Shown: one piece after another, positions 1 to 9,598 of the stretch
How positions within the stretch are numbered: position 1 is the stretch's first letter
Layout: every line of letters begins with the position of its first letter
Source: Pseudomonas fluorescens
Lineage (GTDB): Bacteria > Pseudomonadota > Gammaproteobacteria > Pseudomonadales > Pseudomonadaceae
Reading direction: 5' to 3'
Assembly (NCBI RefSeq): GCF_001648775.1
Contig: NZ_LVEJ01000002.1
Coordinates: 186,001 to 250,000 of the forward strand
Length of the DNA: 64,000 bases
Program-made: the position numbers and the translations under genes
The notes under the pieces: model-generated
Told to the model about the DNA's origin: nothing
The model's input: only the letters and a program-made list of their open reading frames with translations
The model's database searches: none

Positions 1-2164
1 GAATAAACGCACTGGCGACCAGCACCGAGAACACGTTGCCGAAGTTGGAACTGGCGGTCATCTTGATGTACTTGAGCATGTTGGCGAAGGTACGCCGCCC
101 TTCGAGTACGCCCTCCTCCAGCACCATCAGGCTCTTTTCGAGGAGGATGATGTCGGCCGCTTCCTTGGCGATGTCCACTGCGCTGTCCACGGAAATACCG
201 ATGTCAGCAGTGCGCAACGCTGGTGCATCGTTGATGCCGTCGCCCATGAACCCGACGACGTGGCCATTGCCTTTGAGGATGCGCACGATGCGCTCCTTGT
301 GCGATGGCGTCAGTTTGGCGAAGACATTGGTGGTCTCTACGGCCACGGCCAGTTCGGCATCGCTCATGCGTTCAACGTCATTGCCCAGCAGCAGGCCTTG
401 TTGCGCGAGGCCGACTTCACGGCAGATCTTCGCGGTCACCAACTCGTTATCGCCAGTCAGCACTTTCACGGCCACGCCATGTTCGGCCAATGCCTTCAGC
501 GCGGGCGCCGTGCTCTCCTTCGGTGGATCGAGGAACGCCACGTAACCGATCAGCGTCAGTTCCTGTTCATCGGCCAAGCTATAAACTTCTCGACCTTCGG
601 GCATCGAGCGTGCGGCAACCGCCACCACGCGCAAGCCTTCAGCGTTGAATGCTGCAGTGACCTGACGAATCTTGGTCAGCAATTCATCGCTCAAGGCTTC
701 ATCGACCTCGCCATGACGCACGCGGCTGCACACCGCCAACACTTCTTCCACCGCACCTTTGCAGATCAACTGATGCGGCTGGCCACGCCCTTCTACAACC
801 ACCGACATGCGCCGACGATTGAAGTCGAACGGGATCTCGTCGACCTTGCGAAACGCCGTGCCGACTTTCAGTTCACGGTGGATTTCCACGTGTTCCAGTA
901 CCGCGACATCCAGCAGGTTTTTCAGGCCGGTCTGGTAGTAGCTGTTCAGATAGGCCATTTCCAGCACGTCATCGGAATCTGCGCCCCAGACGTCAACATT
1001 GCGTGCGAGGAAGATCTTGTCCTGGGTCAGCGTGCCGGTCTTGTCGGTGCACAGCACGTCCATGGCACCGAAGTTCTGAATTGCATCGAGGCGTTTGACG
1101 ATGACTTTTTTCCGTGACAGAAACACCGCGCCTTTGGCCAAAGTCGAAGTGACGATCATCGGCAGCATTTCCGGGGTCAGGCCGACGGCAATCGACAGCG
1201 CAAACAGCAGTGCTTCAGTCCAGTCACCCTTGGTGAAACCGTTGATGAACAGCACCAGCGGTGCCATGACGAACATGAAGCGGATCAACAGCCAGCTGAC
1301 TTTGTTGACGCCTTGCTGGAACGAGGTCACCGCCCGATCAGTGGCGCCAGCACGTTGCGCCAACGCGCCGAAATAAGTGCTGTTGCCGGTGGTCAGAATC
1401 ACCGCCGCCGCTGTTCCCGACACCACGTTGGTGCCCATGAACAGGATGTTTTCCAGCTCCAGCGGATTGCGCGTGTCGCGATCAGCCTGACGCGGGAATT
1501 TTTCCACCGGCATCGATTCGCCGGTCATCGCTGCCTGGCTGACGAACAAATCTTTCGCGCTGAGCACGCGGCAATCAGCAGGAATCATGTCACCGGCCGA
1601 GAGCACGATCAGGTCGCCCGGCACCAATTGCTTGATCGGCAATTCACTGCGTGGCGCGTCGCGGCGCATCACCGTGGCGGTGTTGCTGACCATGGCTTTC
1701 AGCGCATCGGCGGCCTGGTTGGATTTGCTTTCCTGCCAGAAGCGCAGCAGCGTCGACAGCACCACCATGGAGAAAATCACCACGGCCGCCTTGAGATCTT
1801 CGGTCAGCCACGAGATCACCGCCAACAGGGTCAGCAGCAGGTTGAACGGGTTTTTGTAGCAGTGCCACAGGTGAGTCCACCAAGGCAGCGGCTGCTCGTG
1901 TTCGACTTCGTTGAGGCCGTATTGCGCACGCAGCGCATCGACTTCGAAATCGGTCAGGCCATCGGAATGCGTGCCGAGTGACGACAGCAGTACGCCGCTG
2001 TCGCAATGCGCGGCATCGACCAGGGTGTTGGCCAGAGTGGGTGGGACTTCACGGCTGACCGTGGTGTCGTTGATCGATTCCAGCAGCGCCAGGCGACGGA
2101 AGTGCCGGGCGATGTGGCGAGTGCGCAGAAAACCTGCGAAAAATTCCTTAAGCGTAAGTTTCAT
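1..2164 (-). CDS. mgtA: Mg2+-translocating P-type ATPase MgtA (partial, C-terminus outside window)
   Basis: The gene runs off the left edge; about 721 N-terminal residues of a protein usually near 900 are visible. Reading the minus strand from ATG at 2164 gives a cytosolic N-terminus, then the first membrane hairpin, the actuator loop with TGES (within MTGESMPVEKF), the phosphorylation site DKTGT (near 1040), and the hinge motif GDGINDAP (near 240). These are the hallmarks of type IIIB P-type ATPases, which import Mg2+ with its gradient at the cost of ATP. Start choice: MKLTLKEF is the first in-frame ATG and it opens the family-typical N-terminal extension. The upstream gap is long enough to hold a regulatory leader. 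It is not part of the pyoverdine system. Confidence 0.93.
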   Translation of the reverse strand, partial: MKLTLKEFFAGFLRTRHIARHFRRLALLESINDTTVSREVPPTLANTLVDAAHCDSGVLLSSLGTHSDGLTDFEVDALRAQYGLNEVEHEQPLPWWTHLWHCYKNPFNLLLTLLAVISWLTEDLKAAVVIFSMVVLSTLLRFWQESKSNQAADALKAMVSNTATVMRRDAPRSELPIKQLVPGDLIVLSAGDMIPADCRVLSAKDLFVSQAAMTGESMPVEKFPRQADRDTRNPLELENILFMGTNVVSGTAAAVILTTGNSTYFGALAQRAGATDRAVTSFQQGVNKVSWLLIRFMFVMAPLVLFINGFTKGDWTEALLFALSIAVGLTPEMLPMIVTSTLAKGAVFLSRKKVIVKRLDAIQNFGAMDVLCTDKTGTLTQDKIFLARNVDVWGADSDDVLEMAYLNSYYQTGLKNLLDVAVLEHVEIHRELKVGTAFRKVDEIPFDFNRRRMSVVVEGRGQPHQLICKGAVEEVLAVCSRVRHGEVDEALSDELLTKIRQVTAAFNAEGLRVVAVAARSMPEGREVYSLADEQELTLIGYVAFLDPPKESTAPALKALAEHGVAVKVLTGDNELVTAKICREVGLAQQGLLLGNDVERMSDAELAVAVETTNVFAKLTPSHKERIVRILKGNGHVVGFMGDGINDAPALRTADIGISVDSAVDIAKEAADIILLEKSLMVLEEGVLEGRRTFANMLKYIKMTASSNFGNVFSVLVASAFI

Positions 2165-2758
2165 GGCTGTTGCCCCTATGGTCAGCCGGGAAACCGTCAA
2201 GCAGGTACGGCCGCGCCTCGTCCGCCGGAAAAACCGGCACGGCAAGGCTTGGCGCGCCGGTCAGAAAAGACAGGCGTGTCGATAGGGCTGCGATGACGAC
2301 AGTGAAGTCGCAATCACGCTCTGTTCAGCGTCGATGAGAAGGAACGTCCAGACATGGCCCAGGACGGGTCATGCACGGGATGCCGCTGCTCGCTTTTACG
2401 GCGAGACAACGGCAGAGAAAGGCTGCGCGTTATCTTGCCGAGAATCTGCCGGTTACCGAGACCGGCCGACAACTGTCACTCGAACAAGTACCCACTGTGG
2501 GTCTCCGCTATTGATGAAAACGCGCGAAGCTTACGCCCCGATGTCTGGAGAGTAAACCGGCAAAAGGAAGTGTGTCGGGGAATGTGGGGGATGTTCAGGA
2601 AGGGTTCAGGATTCAGATTTCAGGGTGCTTTTGACGACCCCTTCGCGAGCAAGCTCGCTCCCACATTGGGTCTTCATCTGACACAGAATCTGTGTTCACT
2701 GAAAATCCCCTGTGGGAGCGAGCTTGCTCGCGAAAGCGGTATGTGAGGCGCTAAAAAA
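2165..2758. other. gene-free 594 bp: mgtA leader/promoter region and 3' flank of pvdA
   Basis: No convincing protein gene lies here. The left ~400 bp lie upstream of mgtA on the minus strand and probably hold its promoter and a long 5' leader. A 15-codon proline-containing reading frame (2372-2325, minus) could be a leader peptide, but it has only a weak ribosome-binding site. I recognise no known riboswitch by eye. The right ~120 bp hold an inverted REP pair that lies just beyond the pvdA stop codon. Confidence 0.5.
2638..2739. repeat. REP pair (REPIN) between mgtA and pvdA
   Basis: Two Pseudomonas REP sequences face each other: CTTCGCGAGCAAGCTCGCTC near 2641 and its reverse complement GAGCGAGCTTGCTCGCGAAAG near 2716, about 50 bp apart. 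The same motif recurs at 9600, 24330, 54747, 56863 and 62895. It can fold into a hairpin at the 3' side of pvdA and may end or stabilise that transcript (inference). Confidence 0.85.
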
Positions 2759-4093
2759 TCAGCTGGCAGTCGCCAACAGCAGATCCGCCATCGAACGATG
2801 CCCACGGTTCTTGCCATGCTCATACAGCGAACCGGCAATCTCGTCCGCACGAATCGGCAGCACCGACAGCAACGTATCGCTCAGACCATGGCTGGCCTGG
2901 CAGAAGCCCTGCATGTAGATGCCGGCCTTGCAGCGCTCGTCGGTGATCAGCTTGTAGTTGCGATCGACCTCGAAGTCACCCAGGTATTCTTCCAGCGGCG
3001 CCAGCAGTTTGCGGTGCATCTGCCGCTCGTAACCGGTGGCCAGAACAACGGCGTCGTAGTTGCGCACGGTGACTTCGCCAGTAGCGTTATTGCGCACGGC
3101 CAGTTCGATGCCGTTGTCGGTGGCGGTAGCGCTCTCGACGGTGGTCAGGGTGCGGAACGCGTGACGGGCAATCCCGGATACTTTCTGACGATAGAAGATG
3201 CCGTAGATGCGCTCGATCAGGTCGATGTCGACCACCGAGTAGTTGGTGTTGTGGTACTCGTTGACCAGACGTTCACGCTCGGCGCTGTTCTGCTGGAACA
3301 CCAGGTCGGTGAACTCCGGCGAGAACACTTCGTTGACGAACGGGCTGTCGTCCGCAGGCTTGAGTGCCGAGCCGCGCAAGATCATGTCGACCTGCACCGA
3401 CGGGAACGAATCGTTCAGGTCGATGAAGGCTTCTGCAGCGCTCTGCCCGCCACCGATGATCGCAATGCTCATCGGCTTGTTGTTCACGCACGGCTGCTTG
3501 GCCATCTGCGACAAGTATTGCGAGTGGTGGAACACCCGGGTGTCGCCCTTCAGCGCCTTGAACGCCTCGGGAATACGCGGCGTGCCGCCGGCGCTGACCA
3601 CCACCGAACGGGTGGTGCGCACGTGTTGCAGGCCTTGGCTATCGCGGGAAATCACGCGCAGTGCTTCAACCTGATGGTTGTGCAGCACCGGCTCGATGGT
3701 CAGCACTTCTTCGCCGTAGCGGCTCTGCTCGGTGAACTGCCCGGCCACCCAGCGCAGGTAGTCGTTGTACTCCATGCGGCACGGATAGAAGGTGCCGAGG
3801 TTGATGAAGTCGACCAGACGACCGTGGTATTTCAGGTAGTTGACGAACGAATACGGGCTGGTCGGATTGCGCAGGGTCACCAGATCCTTGAGGAAGGAAA
3901 TCTGCAACTCGCTTTGCGTCGACAGGGTGTTGCCGTGCCAGCTGTAATCTGCCTGCTTGTCGAGGAACAGCACATCCAGCTCACCGTGGCTCGGGCCACG
4001 CTCTTGCAGAGCGATGGCCAGCGCCAGGTTCGAAGGGCCGAAACCGACGCCGATCAGGTCGTGAACGATGGGCGATGCAATTGCCTGAGTCAT
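2759..4093 (-). CDS. pvdA: L-ornithine N5-monooxygenase PvdA
   Basis: A 444-residue flavin-dependent N-hydroxylating monooxygenase. It makes N5-hydroxyornithine, the hydroxamate precursor used in pyoverdine, from L-Orn, O2 and NADPH. Visible motifs are the FAD-binding GVGFGPSNLALA near residue 15, the NADPH-binding GGGQSAAE near residue 213, and the C-terminal ATGYER/D segment typical of this family. The length is that of PvdA in other pseudomonads. An exact PvdS box lies about 100 bp upstream of the start, so iron-starvation expression is likely. Two NRPS modules in the window appear to select OHOrn, which agrees with its role. fpvI lies directly upstream on the same strand but is separated by this promoter. 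Confidence 0.97.
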   Translation of the reverse strand: MTQAIASPIVHDLIGVGFGPSNLALAIALQERGPSHGELDVLFLDKQADYSWHGNTLSTQSELQISFLKDLVTLRNPTSPYSFVNYLKYHGRLVDFINLGTFYPCRMEYNDYLRWVAGQFTEQSRYGEEVLTIEPVLHNHQVEALRVISRDSQGLQHVRTTRSVVVSAGGTPRIPEAFKALKGDTRVFHHSQYLSQMAKQPCVNNKPMSIAIIGGGQSAAEAFIDLNDSFPSVQVDMILRGSALKPADDSPFVNEVFSPEFTDLVFQQNSAERERLVNEYHNTNYSVVDIDLIERIYGIFYRQKVSGIARHAFRTLTTVESATATDNGIELAVRNNATGEVTVRNYDAVVLATGYERQMHRKLLAPLEEYLGDFEVDRNYKLITDERCKAGIYMQGFCQASHGLSDTLLSVLPIRADEIAGSLYEHGKNRGHRSMADLLLATAS

Positions 4094-4193
4094 TTCCAGT
4101 GTCCTCTGGATGAACCCCTCAACAAAGGGGCAAGGAGAGCCTAAGTGACCTGACCGGCCTTGAGCAGGACAGCAGGTCGTCTGTTGAGTAGGA

Positions 4194-4217
4194 ACGAGGA
4201 CAGTGAAATAAAATTTA
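4194..4217 (-). promoter_or_regulatory. PvdS iron-starvation box for pvdA
   Basis: Reads TAAAT-N16-CGT on the minus strand (ACG at 4194-4196, ATTTA at 4213-4217 on plus), an exact match to the consensus for the PvdS sigma factor. It lies ~100 bp upstream of pvdA and just after the fpvI stop codon. Confidence 0.88.
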
Positions 4218-4228
4218 ACGCCGACAGC

Positions 4229-4711
4229 TCAATGGGCATCCCATTGTTTGATGCGCAGGCGGCAATGTTTCATGGCGTTGACGATGTGCTTTTCCACCAA
4301 AGCCTTGGAAATGCCGAGTTGCCCGGCGATTTCCGGGTGCGACAGACCTTCGATCTTGCGCAGCAGAAAACTTTCGCGGCACAGCGGCGACAACTCGGCC
4401 AACGCACGCTGAAGCATCTGCAGGCGCTGGCCATGATCGAGGCTGCTGTGGGGCGAGGGGGTGAAATAGCGCTCTTCATTGTCGAGCACTTCCAGCGATT
4501 CGACCTGGCGCAGGGCGTTGCGGCGATGGTCATCGATGACCAGATTCAACGCGGTCCGATAGAGGAAGGCGCGGGGTTGCTCGATCGGCGTGTCGCTGGA
4601 GCGCTCCAGCACCCGCACATAGGCGTCATGCACCACATCTTCGGCAACCTGACGGTTGCCGAGCTTGGCGTTCAGGAAACACACCAGCTCTCGATAGTAG
4701 TTTTCCAACAT
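4229..4711 (-). CDS. fpvI: ECF sigma factor FpvI (ferripyoverdine signalling)
   Basis: A 160-residue iron-starvation-type ECF sigma-70 factor. Region 2 (residues about 5-70: AEDVVHDAYVRVLE, then RAFLYRTALNLVIDDHRR) and region 4 (about 105-155: LPLCRESFLL-type start, HPEIAGQLGISKALVEKHI helix-turn-helix) are clear. In P. aeruginosa FpvI is released from the anti-sigma FpvR when FpvA binds ferripyoverdine, and it then transcribes fpvA. The position beside pvdA matches PAO1 fpvI, and the sequence is not that of PvdS. The start at MLENYYREL is chosen because it gives the usual ~159-residue length; an in-frame extension upstream is not family-like. A Fur-like site lies about 100 bp upstream. The partner gene fpvR is not present next to it. 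Confidence 0.9.
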   Translation of the reverse strand: MLENYYRELVCFLNAKLGNRQVAEDVVHDAYVRVLERSSDTPIEQPRAFLYRTALNLVIDDHRRNALRQVESLEVLDNEERYFTPSPHSSLDHGQRLQMLQRALAELSPLCRESFLLRKIEGLSHPEIAGQLGISKALVEKHIVNAMKHCRLRIKQWDAH

Positions 4712-4811
4712 GACTCCCGGCCGCGAAAATGCGGTTTGTGTCCTTGAGCACACCGCTTTACGACGGCGCGAAACGCGGTAGCAAGATAGTGGCAACTTGA
4801 GGCGCGTAATT

Positions 4812-4830
4812 TATAGTAATTCTCATATAG
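4812..4830 (-). promoter_or_regulatory. candidate Fur box upstream of fpvI
   Basis: On the minus strand CTATATGAGAATTACTATA matches 11 of 19 positions of the Fur consensus GATAATGATAATCATTATC, with the core TGAnAATnAnTAT best preserved. Fur control of fpvI is known in P. aeruginosa; the site here is by-eye only. Confidence 0.5.
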
Positions 4831-4901
4831 ATTTAAAGTGGTGTTTGCCGTTGACCGACAAATAGTCCTGCTCTATAGCTGTAACTTCGTGTTTCCGCGC
4901 T

Positions 4902-4925
4902 TAAATTCCCCCGCCCTTGCAACGT
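4902..4925 (+). promoter_or_regulatory. PvdS iron-starvation box for pvdR-pvdT-opmQ
   Basis: TAAAT at 4902-4906, a 16-bp spacer, then CGT at 4923-4925: an exact match to the IS-box consensus, ~110 bp upstream of pvdR. Confidence 0.88.
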
Positions 4926-5033
4926 TTACAGGACAGCTCCCCGTGTCTGTCGCGCCCTGCGACAGCGTTCAGCGCTGCCCGAACCTGTGTGCCAGCCGAA
5001 CGACGGGCCGATTTCCACTGGCCGGAACCCTGC

Positions 5034-6206
5034 ATGAAACGTCCCCGCCCCGCCCGACGCGCCCTGCTCGTAGTCCTCTGTCTGATCCCTGTTTTCGGCT
5101 ATGCCGCGTGGCAAATGCTGCCGCCGGGCCGGGATAAGTTAGCCACCGTGCAAGTGAGCCGTGGCGATATCGAAAGCAGCGTCACCGCGCTCGGCACGTT
5201 ACAACCACGCCGTTACGTAGACGTCGGCGCGCAGGCCTCCGGGCAGATCCAGAAGATCCATGTCGAAGTCGGCGACGTGGTCAAGGAAGGCCAATTGCTG
5301 GTGGAGATCGATCCGTCGACGCAAAAGGCCAAGCTCGACGCCGGCCGGTTCTCGATCGAGAACCTCAAGGCGCAGTTGCAGGAACAACGCGCGCAACATG
5401 AATTGGCGCAGCAGAAATATCAGCGCCAGCAAAACCTCGCGGCCGGTGGCGCCACACGCGAAGAAGACGTACAGACCGCTCGCGCCGAACTGAAAGCCAC
5501 GCAAGCACGCATCGACATGTTCCAGGCGCAGATCCGCCAGGCCGAGGCCAGTTTGCGCAGCGATCAGGCCGAGCTCGGCTACACACGCATCTACGCGCCG
5601 ATGGCCGGCACCGTGGTCGCCCTCGATGCCCGCGAAGGCCAGACACTCAACGCGCAGCAGCAAACGCCGCTGATTCTGCGCATCGCCAAACTGTCGCCAA
5701 TGACCGTGTGGGCCGAGGTTTCCGAGGCCGATATCGGCCACGTCAAACCGGGCATGACCGCTTACTTCACCACCCTCAGCGGCGGCAATCGGCGCTGGAG
5801 CAGCACGGTGCGGCAGATTCTGCCGGTACCGCCCAAACCTCTTGATCAAACCAGCCAGGGCGGCGGCAGCCCGGCCAGCAGCAGCAAAAGCGGCAGCGCC
5901 CGCGTGGTGCTTTACACCGTATTGCTCGACGTCGATAACGCCGACAACGCACTGATGGCGGAGATGACTACCCAGGTGTTCTTCGTCGCCAATCAGGCCA
6001 GGGATGTCCTCACCGCCCCGGTGGCGGCCCTGCAAGGCAGCGCCACCGCCAACCTGCAGACCGCGCAGGTGGTTGCCGCCAACGGCAAAATCGAATCCCG
6101 CGAAGTGCGCACCGGCATCAGCGATCGGCTCAAGGTGCAGATTCTCGACGGCCTGAGCGAGGGTGATCATCTGTTGATCGGCCCGGCTGACGGCAACGGG
6201 GGTTAA
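5034..6206 (+). CDS. pvdR: PvdR, periplasmic adaptor of the PvdRT-OpmQ efflux pump
   Basis: A 390-residue membrane fusion protein of the MacA/HlyD type. It has an N-terminal membrane anchor (about residues 8-24), the biotinyl-lipoyl half motifs (GDIESSVTALGTLQP and YTRIYAPMAGTVV), a coiled-coil hairpin of about residues 105-185 rich in Gln, Arg and Ala, and a beta-barrel/membrane-proximal C-terminus. PvdR joins PvdT in the inner membrane to OpmQ in the outer membrane. The pump exports newly made pyoverdine, recycles it after iron release, and expels pyoverdine with the wrong metal. The start at MKRPRPARR gives the positively charged N-terminus and family length; in-frame codons upstream would run into the promoter box. 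The stop codon abuts the pvdT start codon. Confidence 0.95.
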   Translation: MKRPRPARRALLVVLCLIPVFGYAAWQMLPPGRDKLATVQVSRGDIESSVTALGTLQPRRYVDVGAQASGQIQKIHVEVGDVVKEGQLLVEIDPSTQKAKLDAGRFSIENLKAQLQEQRAQHELAQQKYQRQQNLAAGGATREEDVQTARAELKATQARIDMFQAQIRQAEASLRSDQAELGYTRIYAPMAGTVVALDAREGQTLNAQQQTPLILRIAKLSPMTVWAEVSEADIGHVKPGMTAYFTTLSGGNRRWSSTVRQILPVPPKPLDQTSQGGGSPASSSKSGSARVVLYTVLLDVDNADNALMAEMTTQVFFVANQARDVLTAPVAALQGSATANLQTAQVVAANGKIESREVRTGISDRLKVQILDGLSEGDHLLIGPADGNGG

Positions 6207-8180
6207 ATGCAAACGCCCCTGATCGACCTGCAGGACATCCGCAAATCCTACGGCGGCGGCGATGCGCCTGAAGTTCACGTATTGCGCGGCATCGACCTGT
6301 CGATCCACGCTGGCGAATTCGTGGCGATTGTCGGTGCGTCCGGCTCCGGCAAGTCGACTCTGATGAACATCCTTGGCTGCCTCGACCGGCCGACGTCCGG
6401 CGAATACCGCTTCGCCGGGGAAAACGTCGCCGGCCTCGACAGCGATGAGCTGGCGTGGCTGCGCCGCGAAGCCTTCGGTTTTGTGTTTCAGGGTTACCAC
6501 CTGATTCCGTCCGGCTCGGCCCAGGAAAACGTCGAGATGCCGGCGATCTATGCCGGCACGCCCGCCGCCGAGCGTCATGCCCGCGCTGCCGCCCTGCTCG
6601 ACCGCCTCGGCCTCGCCTCACGCACCGGCAACCGCCCGCATCAGCTCTCCGGCGGTCAGCAACAGCGGGTGTCGATTGCCCGCGCCTTGATGAACGGCGG
6701 CCACATCATTCTTGCCGACGAACCGACCGGCGCCCTCGACAGCCACAGCGGCAAAGAAGTCATGGCGCTGCTCGACGAGCTGGCGAGCCAGGGCCATGTG
6801 GTGATCCTCATCACCCACGATCGCGAAGTCGCGGCGCGGGCCAAACGCATCATCGAAATCCGCGACGGCCTGATCATCAGCGACAGCGCCAAGGACAACC
6901 CCGCGGCTCAGACCAGCGCCAACCCCGGCGCCCTGCAAGCGGTCGATCTGCGCAAGCGTCTGGCCGAGGGCGCCGAAGCCACCGGCGCCTGGAAAGGCGA
7001 ACTGGTCGACGCCTTGCACGCCGCGTGGCGAGTGATGTGGATCAACCGTTTCCGCACCGCGCTGACCCTGCTCGGCATCATCATCGGCGTGGCCTCGGTG
7101 GTGGTGATGCTGGCCGTCGGCGAAGGCAGCAAGCGTCAGGTCATGGCGCAAATGGGTGCGTTCGGCTCCAACATCATTTATCTGGGCGGCGTCCCTCCGC
7201 ACCCGCGCGCACCGCAGGGCATCATCACCCTCGACGACCTCGCCGTGCTCGCCACCCTGCCGCTGATCAAGCAGATCATGCCCGTCAACGGCGCCGAAGC
7301 CGTGGTGCGTTTCGGCAATCTCGACCACAACAGTTACGTCGGCGGCAATGACACCAATTTCCCGAAGATTTTCAATTGGCCAGTGGTTGAAGGCACTTAC
7401 TTCACCGCTGCCGACGAAGCCAGTGGCGCTGCGGTAGCCGTCATCGGGCACAAAGTCAGAAGCAAGTTGCTCAAGGATGTCGCCAACCCTATCGGGCAGT
7501 ACATTCTGATTGAAAACGTACCCTTTCAAGTGGTCGGGGTTCTCGCGGAAAAGGGTTCCAGCTCTGGGGATTCCGATAGCGACGACCGCATTGCCATCCC
7601 CTACTCCGCCGCCAGCACGCGCCTGTTTGGCACCTATAACCCGGAGTACGTCGCCATCGCCGCCGCCGATGCGCGCAGGGTCAAGGAAACCGAGCAGGAC
7701 ATCGAGCGGATGATGCTGCGCCTGCACAACGGCAAGAAAGATTTCGAGCTGACCAACAACGCCGCGATGATCCAGGCCGAGGCGCGCACGCAAAACACCC
7801 TGTCGCTGATGCTCGGTTCGATTGCCGCGATTTCCCTGCTGGTCGGCGGTATCGGCGTGATGAACATCATGCTGATGACCGTGCGTGAACGCACCCGCGA
7901 GATCGGTATTCGCATGGCCACCGGTGCGCGTCAGCGCGACATCCTGCGCCAGTTCCTCACCGAAGCGGTGATGCTCTCGGTGGTCGGCGGGATCGCCGGG
8001 ATTGCCTTGGCGTTACTCGTCGGCGGCGTGCTGATCCTCAGCGACGTCGCGGTCGCCTTCTCGTTACTGGCGGTGCTCGGCGCTTTTGGCTGCGCGCTGG
8101 TCACCGGTGTTGTCTTCGGCTTCATGCCGGCCCGCAAAGCTGCCCGGCTCGACCCGGTCACGGCCCTTACCAGCGAATGA
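6207..8180 (+). CDS. pvdT: PvdT, MacB-type ABC transporter of the PvdRT-OpmQ pump
   Basis: A 657-residue fusion of ATPase and permease. The nucleotide-binding domain (about residues 1-235) shows Walker [10 protein letters not shown], signature LSGGQQQRV and Walker [13 protein letters not shown]. The permease has a first membrane helix near residue 285 ([19 protein letters not shown]), a large periplasmic domain, and three more helices after residue 530, including the MacB-family [20 protein letters not shown] loop. It starts directly at the pvdR stop codon, so the two are translationally linked. It works with PvdR and OpmQ in secreting and recycling pyoverdine. Confidence 0.96.
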   Translation: MQTPLIDLQDIRKSYGGGDAPEVHVLRGIDLSIHAGEFVAIVGASGSGKSTLMNILGCLDRPTSGEYRFAGENVAGLDSDELAWLRREAFGFVFQGYHLIPSGSAQENVEMPAIYAGTPAAERHARAAALLDRLGLASRTGNRPHQLSGGQQQRVSIARALMNGGHIILADEPTGALDSHSGKEVMALLDELASQGHVVILITHDREVAARAKRIIEIRDGLIISDSAKDNPAAQTSANPGALQAVDLRKRLAEGAEATGAWKGELVDALHAAWRVMWINRFRTALTLLGIIIGVASVVVMLAVGEGSKRQVMAQMGAFGSNIIYLGGVPPHPRAPQGIITLDDLAVLATLPLIKQIMPVNGAEAVVRFGNLDHNSYVGGNDTNFPKIFNWPVVEGTYFTAADEASGAAVAVIGHKVRSKLLKDVANPIGQYILIENVPFQVVGVLAEKGSSSGDSDSDDRIAIPYSAASTRLFGTYNPEYVAIAAADARRVKETEQDIERMMLRLHNGKKDFELTNNAAMIQAEARTQNTLSLMLGSIAAISLLVGGIGVMNIMLMTVRERTREIGIRMATGARQRDILRQFLTEAVMLSVVGGIAGIALALLVGGVLILSDVAVAFSLLAVLGAFGCALVTGVVFGFMPARKAARLDPVTALTSE

Positions 8181-8187
8181 TCGATCT

Positions 8188-9582
8188 ATGAAACCGCGCC
8201 TCAGTTTGTTGACCGCATGCCTGATTCTCAGCGCCTGCGGCAGTCCCCTCCAGCGCCCGGACAGCGGCTTGCAGCCTCCTGCCGCGTGGCAGTCAGCGCC
8301 TGCTGCCAGCAGTGCTCGCAACAACCCGCAATGGTGGACGCAGTTTGGCAGCCCAGACCTTGATCGTCTGATCGAACAGGCGCGCGCCGGCAGTTTCGAC
8401 CTCGCCGCCGCCATGGCCCGGGTACGCCAGGCCCAGGCCGGCACCGTGATCGCCGGCGGTTCTCAATTGCCTGAGGTAAAGGCCTCGCTCAATGCCAATC
8501 GGCAGAAACTGCTACGGGGCAACGGCTACAGTCAACTGGACGCCGACAGCAGTAACAAGGCTGTGGATTATTTCGACGCCAATCTGAATGCCAGTTACGA
8601 AATCGACTTTTGGGGTGGCAAACAGGCGTCGCGCGACAGTGCGCAATTTGCCTTGCAGGCCAGCGAGTTCGACCGCGCCACGGTGGAGCTGACGCTGTTC
8701 GGCAGTGTCGCCGACACCTATGCGCAAACCTTGTCGTTGCGCGAGCAGAGCCGCATTGCCGAACTCAATCTGGGCAACGCGCAAAGCGTGCTGAAACTGG
8801 TGCAAACGCGCTTTGACTCAGGCTCGGCCACCGCTCTGGAACTGGCTCAGCAGAAAAGCCTGGTGGCCGCCCAACAACGACAATTGCCGCTGGTGCAACA
8901 ACAAGCCCGCGACGCTTCGATCAGCCTCGCGGCGCTGCTCGGTCGACCCGTTCAGGCACTTGCACTGAACCGGGAATCGTTCGATCAGTTGCAATGGCCG
9001 GAAGTCGCCGCCGGCGTGCCAAGCGATCTGCTCGATCGACGCCCGGACATCGCCCGCGCCGAAGCGCAACTGGCTGCCGCCGAAGCCGACGTCAAGGTTG
9101 CCCGCGCCGCCATGCTGCCCACCGTCACCCTCAGTGCCGATATCGGCTCGGGGGCGGACCAGTTCCGCGACGTTCTACGCAGCCCCTTTTACAACCTTAC
9201 TGCTGGATTGATCGGGCCAATCTTCAATAATGGTCGCCTCGGCGCAGAACGTGACAAGGCCACCGCTCGCCAGGAAGAACTGCTGCAGAACTATCGTGGT
9301 GCGATCATCAACGGCTTCGCCGATGTTGAAAAAGCCTTGAACAGCATTCGCGGCCTCGACGAACAGCGGCAGTGGCAGAGCGAAGAACTGCGGCAAGCGC
9401 AGACCGCGTTCGACATCGCCCAGAGCCGCTACCAGGCCGGTGCCGAAGACTTGCTGACGGTGCTGGAAACCCAACGCACGTTGTACGCCGCGCAGGACTT
9501 GAATGTGCAGTTGAGATTGTCGCGAATGCAGGCAAGCATTGCGTTGTACAAGGCGCTTGGGGGTGGCTGGCAGGCGCTGTAA
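8188..9582 (+). CDS. opmQ: OpmQ, outer-membrane efflux lipoprotein
   Basis: A 464-residue TolC/OprM-family outer-membrane channel. The start at MKPRLSLLT is chosen because it opens a lipoprotein signal peptide with lipobox LSAC (Cys about residue 17). Two repeated efflux-protein domains follow, with the family motif DLLDRRPDIARAEAQL near residue 285. It lies 7 bp after pvdT and completes the pvdRT-opmQ operon. In the cell it forms the exit duct for pyoverdine across the outer membrane. Confidence 0.95.
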   Translation: MKPRLSLLTACLILSACGSPLQRPDSGLQPPAAWQSAPAASSARNNPQWWTQFGSPDLDRLIEQARAGSFDLAAAMARVRQAQAGTVIAGGSQLPEVKASLNANRQKLLRGNGYSQLDADSSNKAVDYFDANLNASYEIDFWGGKQASRDSAQFALQASEFDRATVELTLFGSVADTYAQTLSLREQSRIAELNLGNAQSVLKLVQTRFDSGSATALELAQQKSLVAAQQRQLPLVQQQARDASISLAALLGRPVQALALNRESFDQLQWPEVAAGVPSDLLDRRPDIARAEAQLAAAEADVKVARAAMLPTVTLSADIGSGADQFRDVLRSPFYNLTAGLIGPIFNNGRLGAERDKATARQEELLQNYRGAIINGFADVEKALNSIRGLDEQRQWQSEELRQAQTAFDIAQSRYQAGAEDLLTVLETQRTLYAAQDLNVQLRLSRMQASIALYKALGGGWQAL

Positions 9583-9598
9583 GTGCTCTGCCGGTCAA

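Larger units (their letters stand above)
4712..5033. promoter_or_regulatory. divergent promoter region fpvI / pvdR (322 bp)
   Basis: Gene-free stretch between the divergent fpvI and pvdR. It holds a Fur-like site nearer fpvI and an exact PvdS box nearer pvdR, annotated separately. In P. aeruginosa fpvR lies here; no reading frame resembling that anti-sigma factor is present. Local base composition around 4805-4850 is AT-rich, as expected of a promoter. Confidence 0.7.

Noticed and set aside
36..2296. Plus-strand frames over the first 2.3 kb
   Set aside because: The minus strand encodes MgtA with DKTGT, TGES and GDGINDAP motifs; the plus frames are its shadows.
4229..4711. Assignment of this sigma factor as PvdS
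   Set aside because: Position next to pvdA, the length of 160 residues and the region 2 and 4 sequences fit FpvI; PvdS is longer and differs in these regions.
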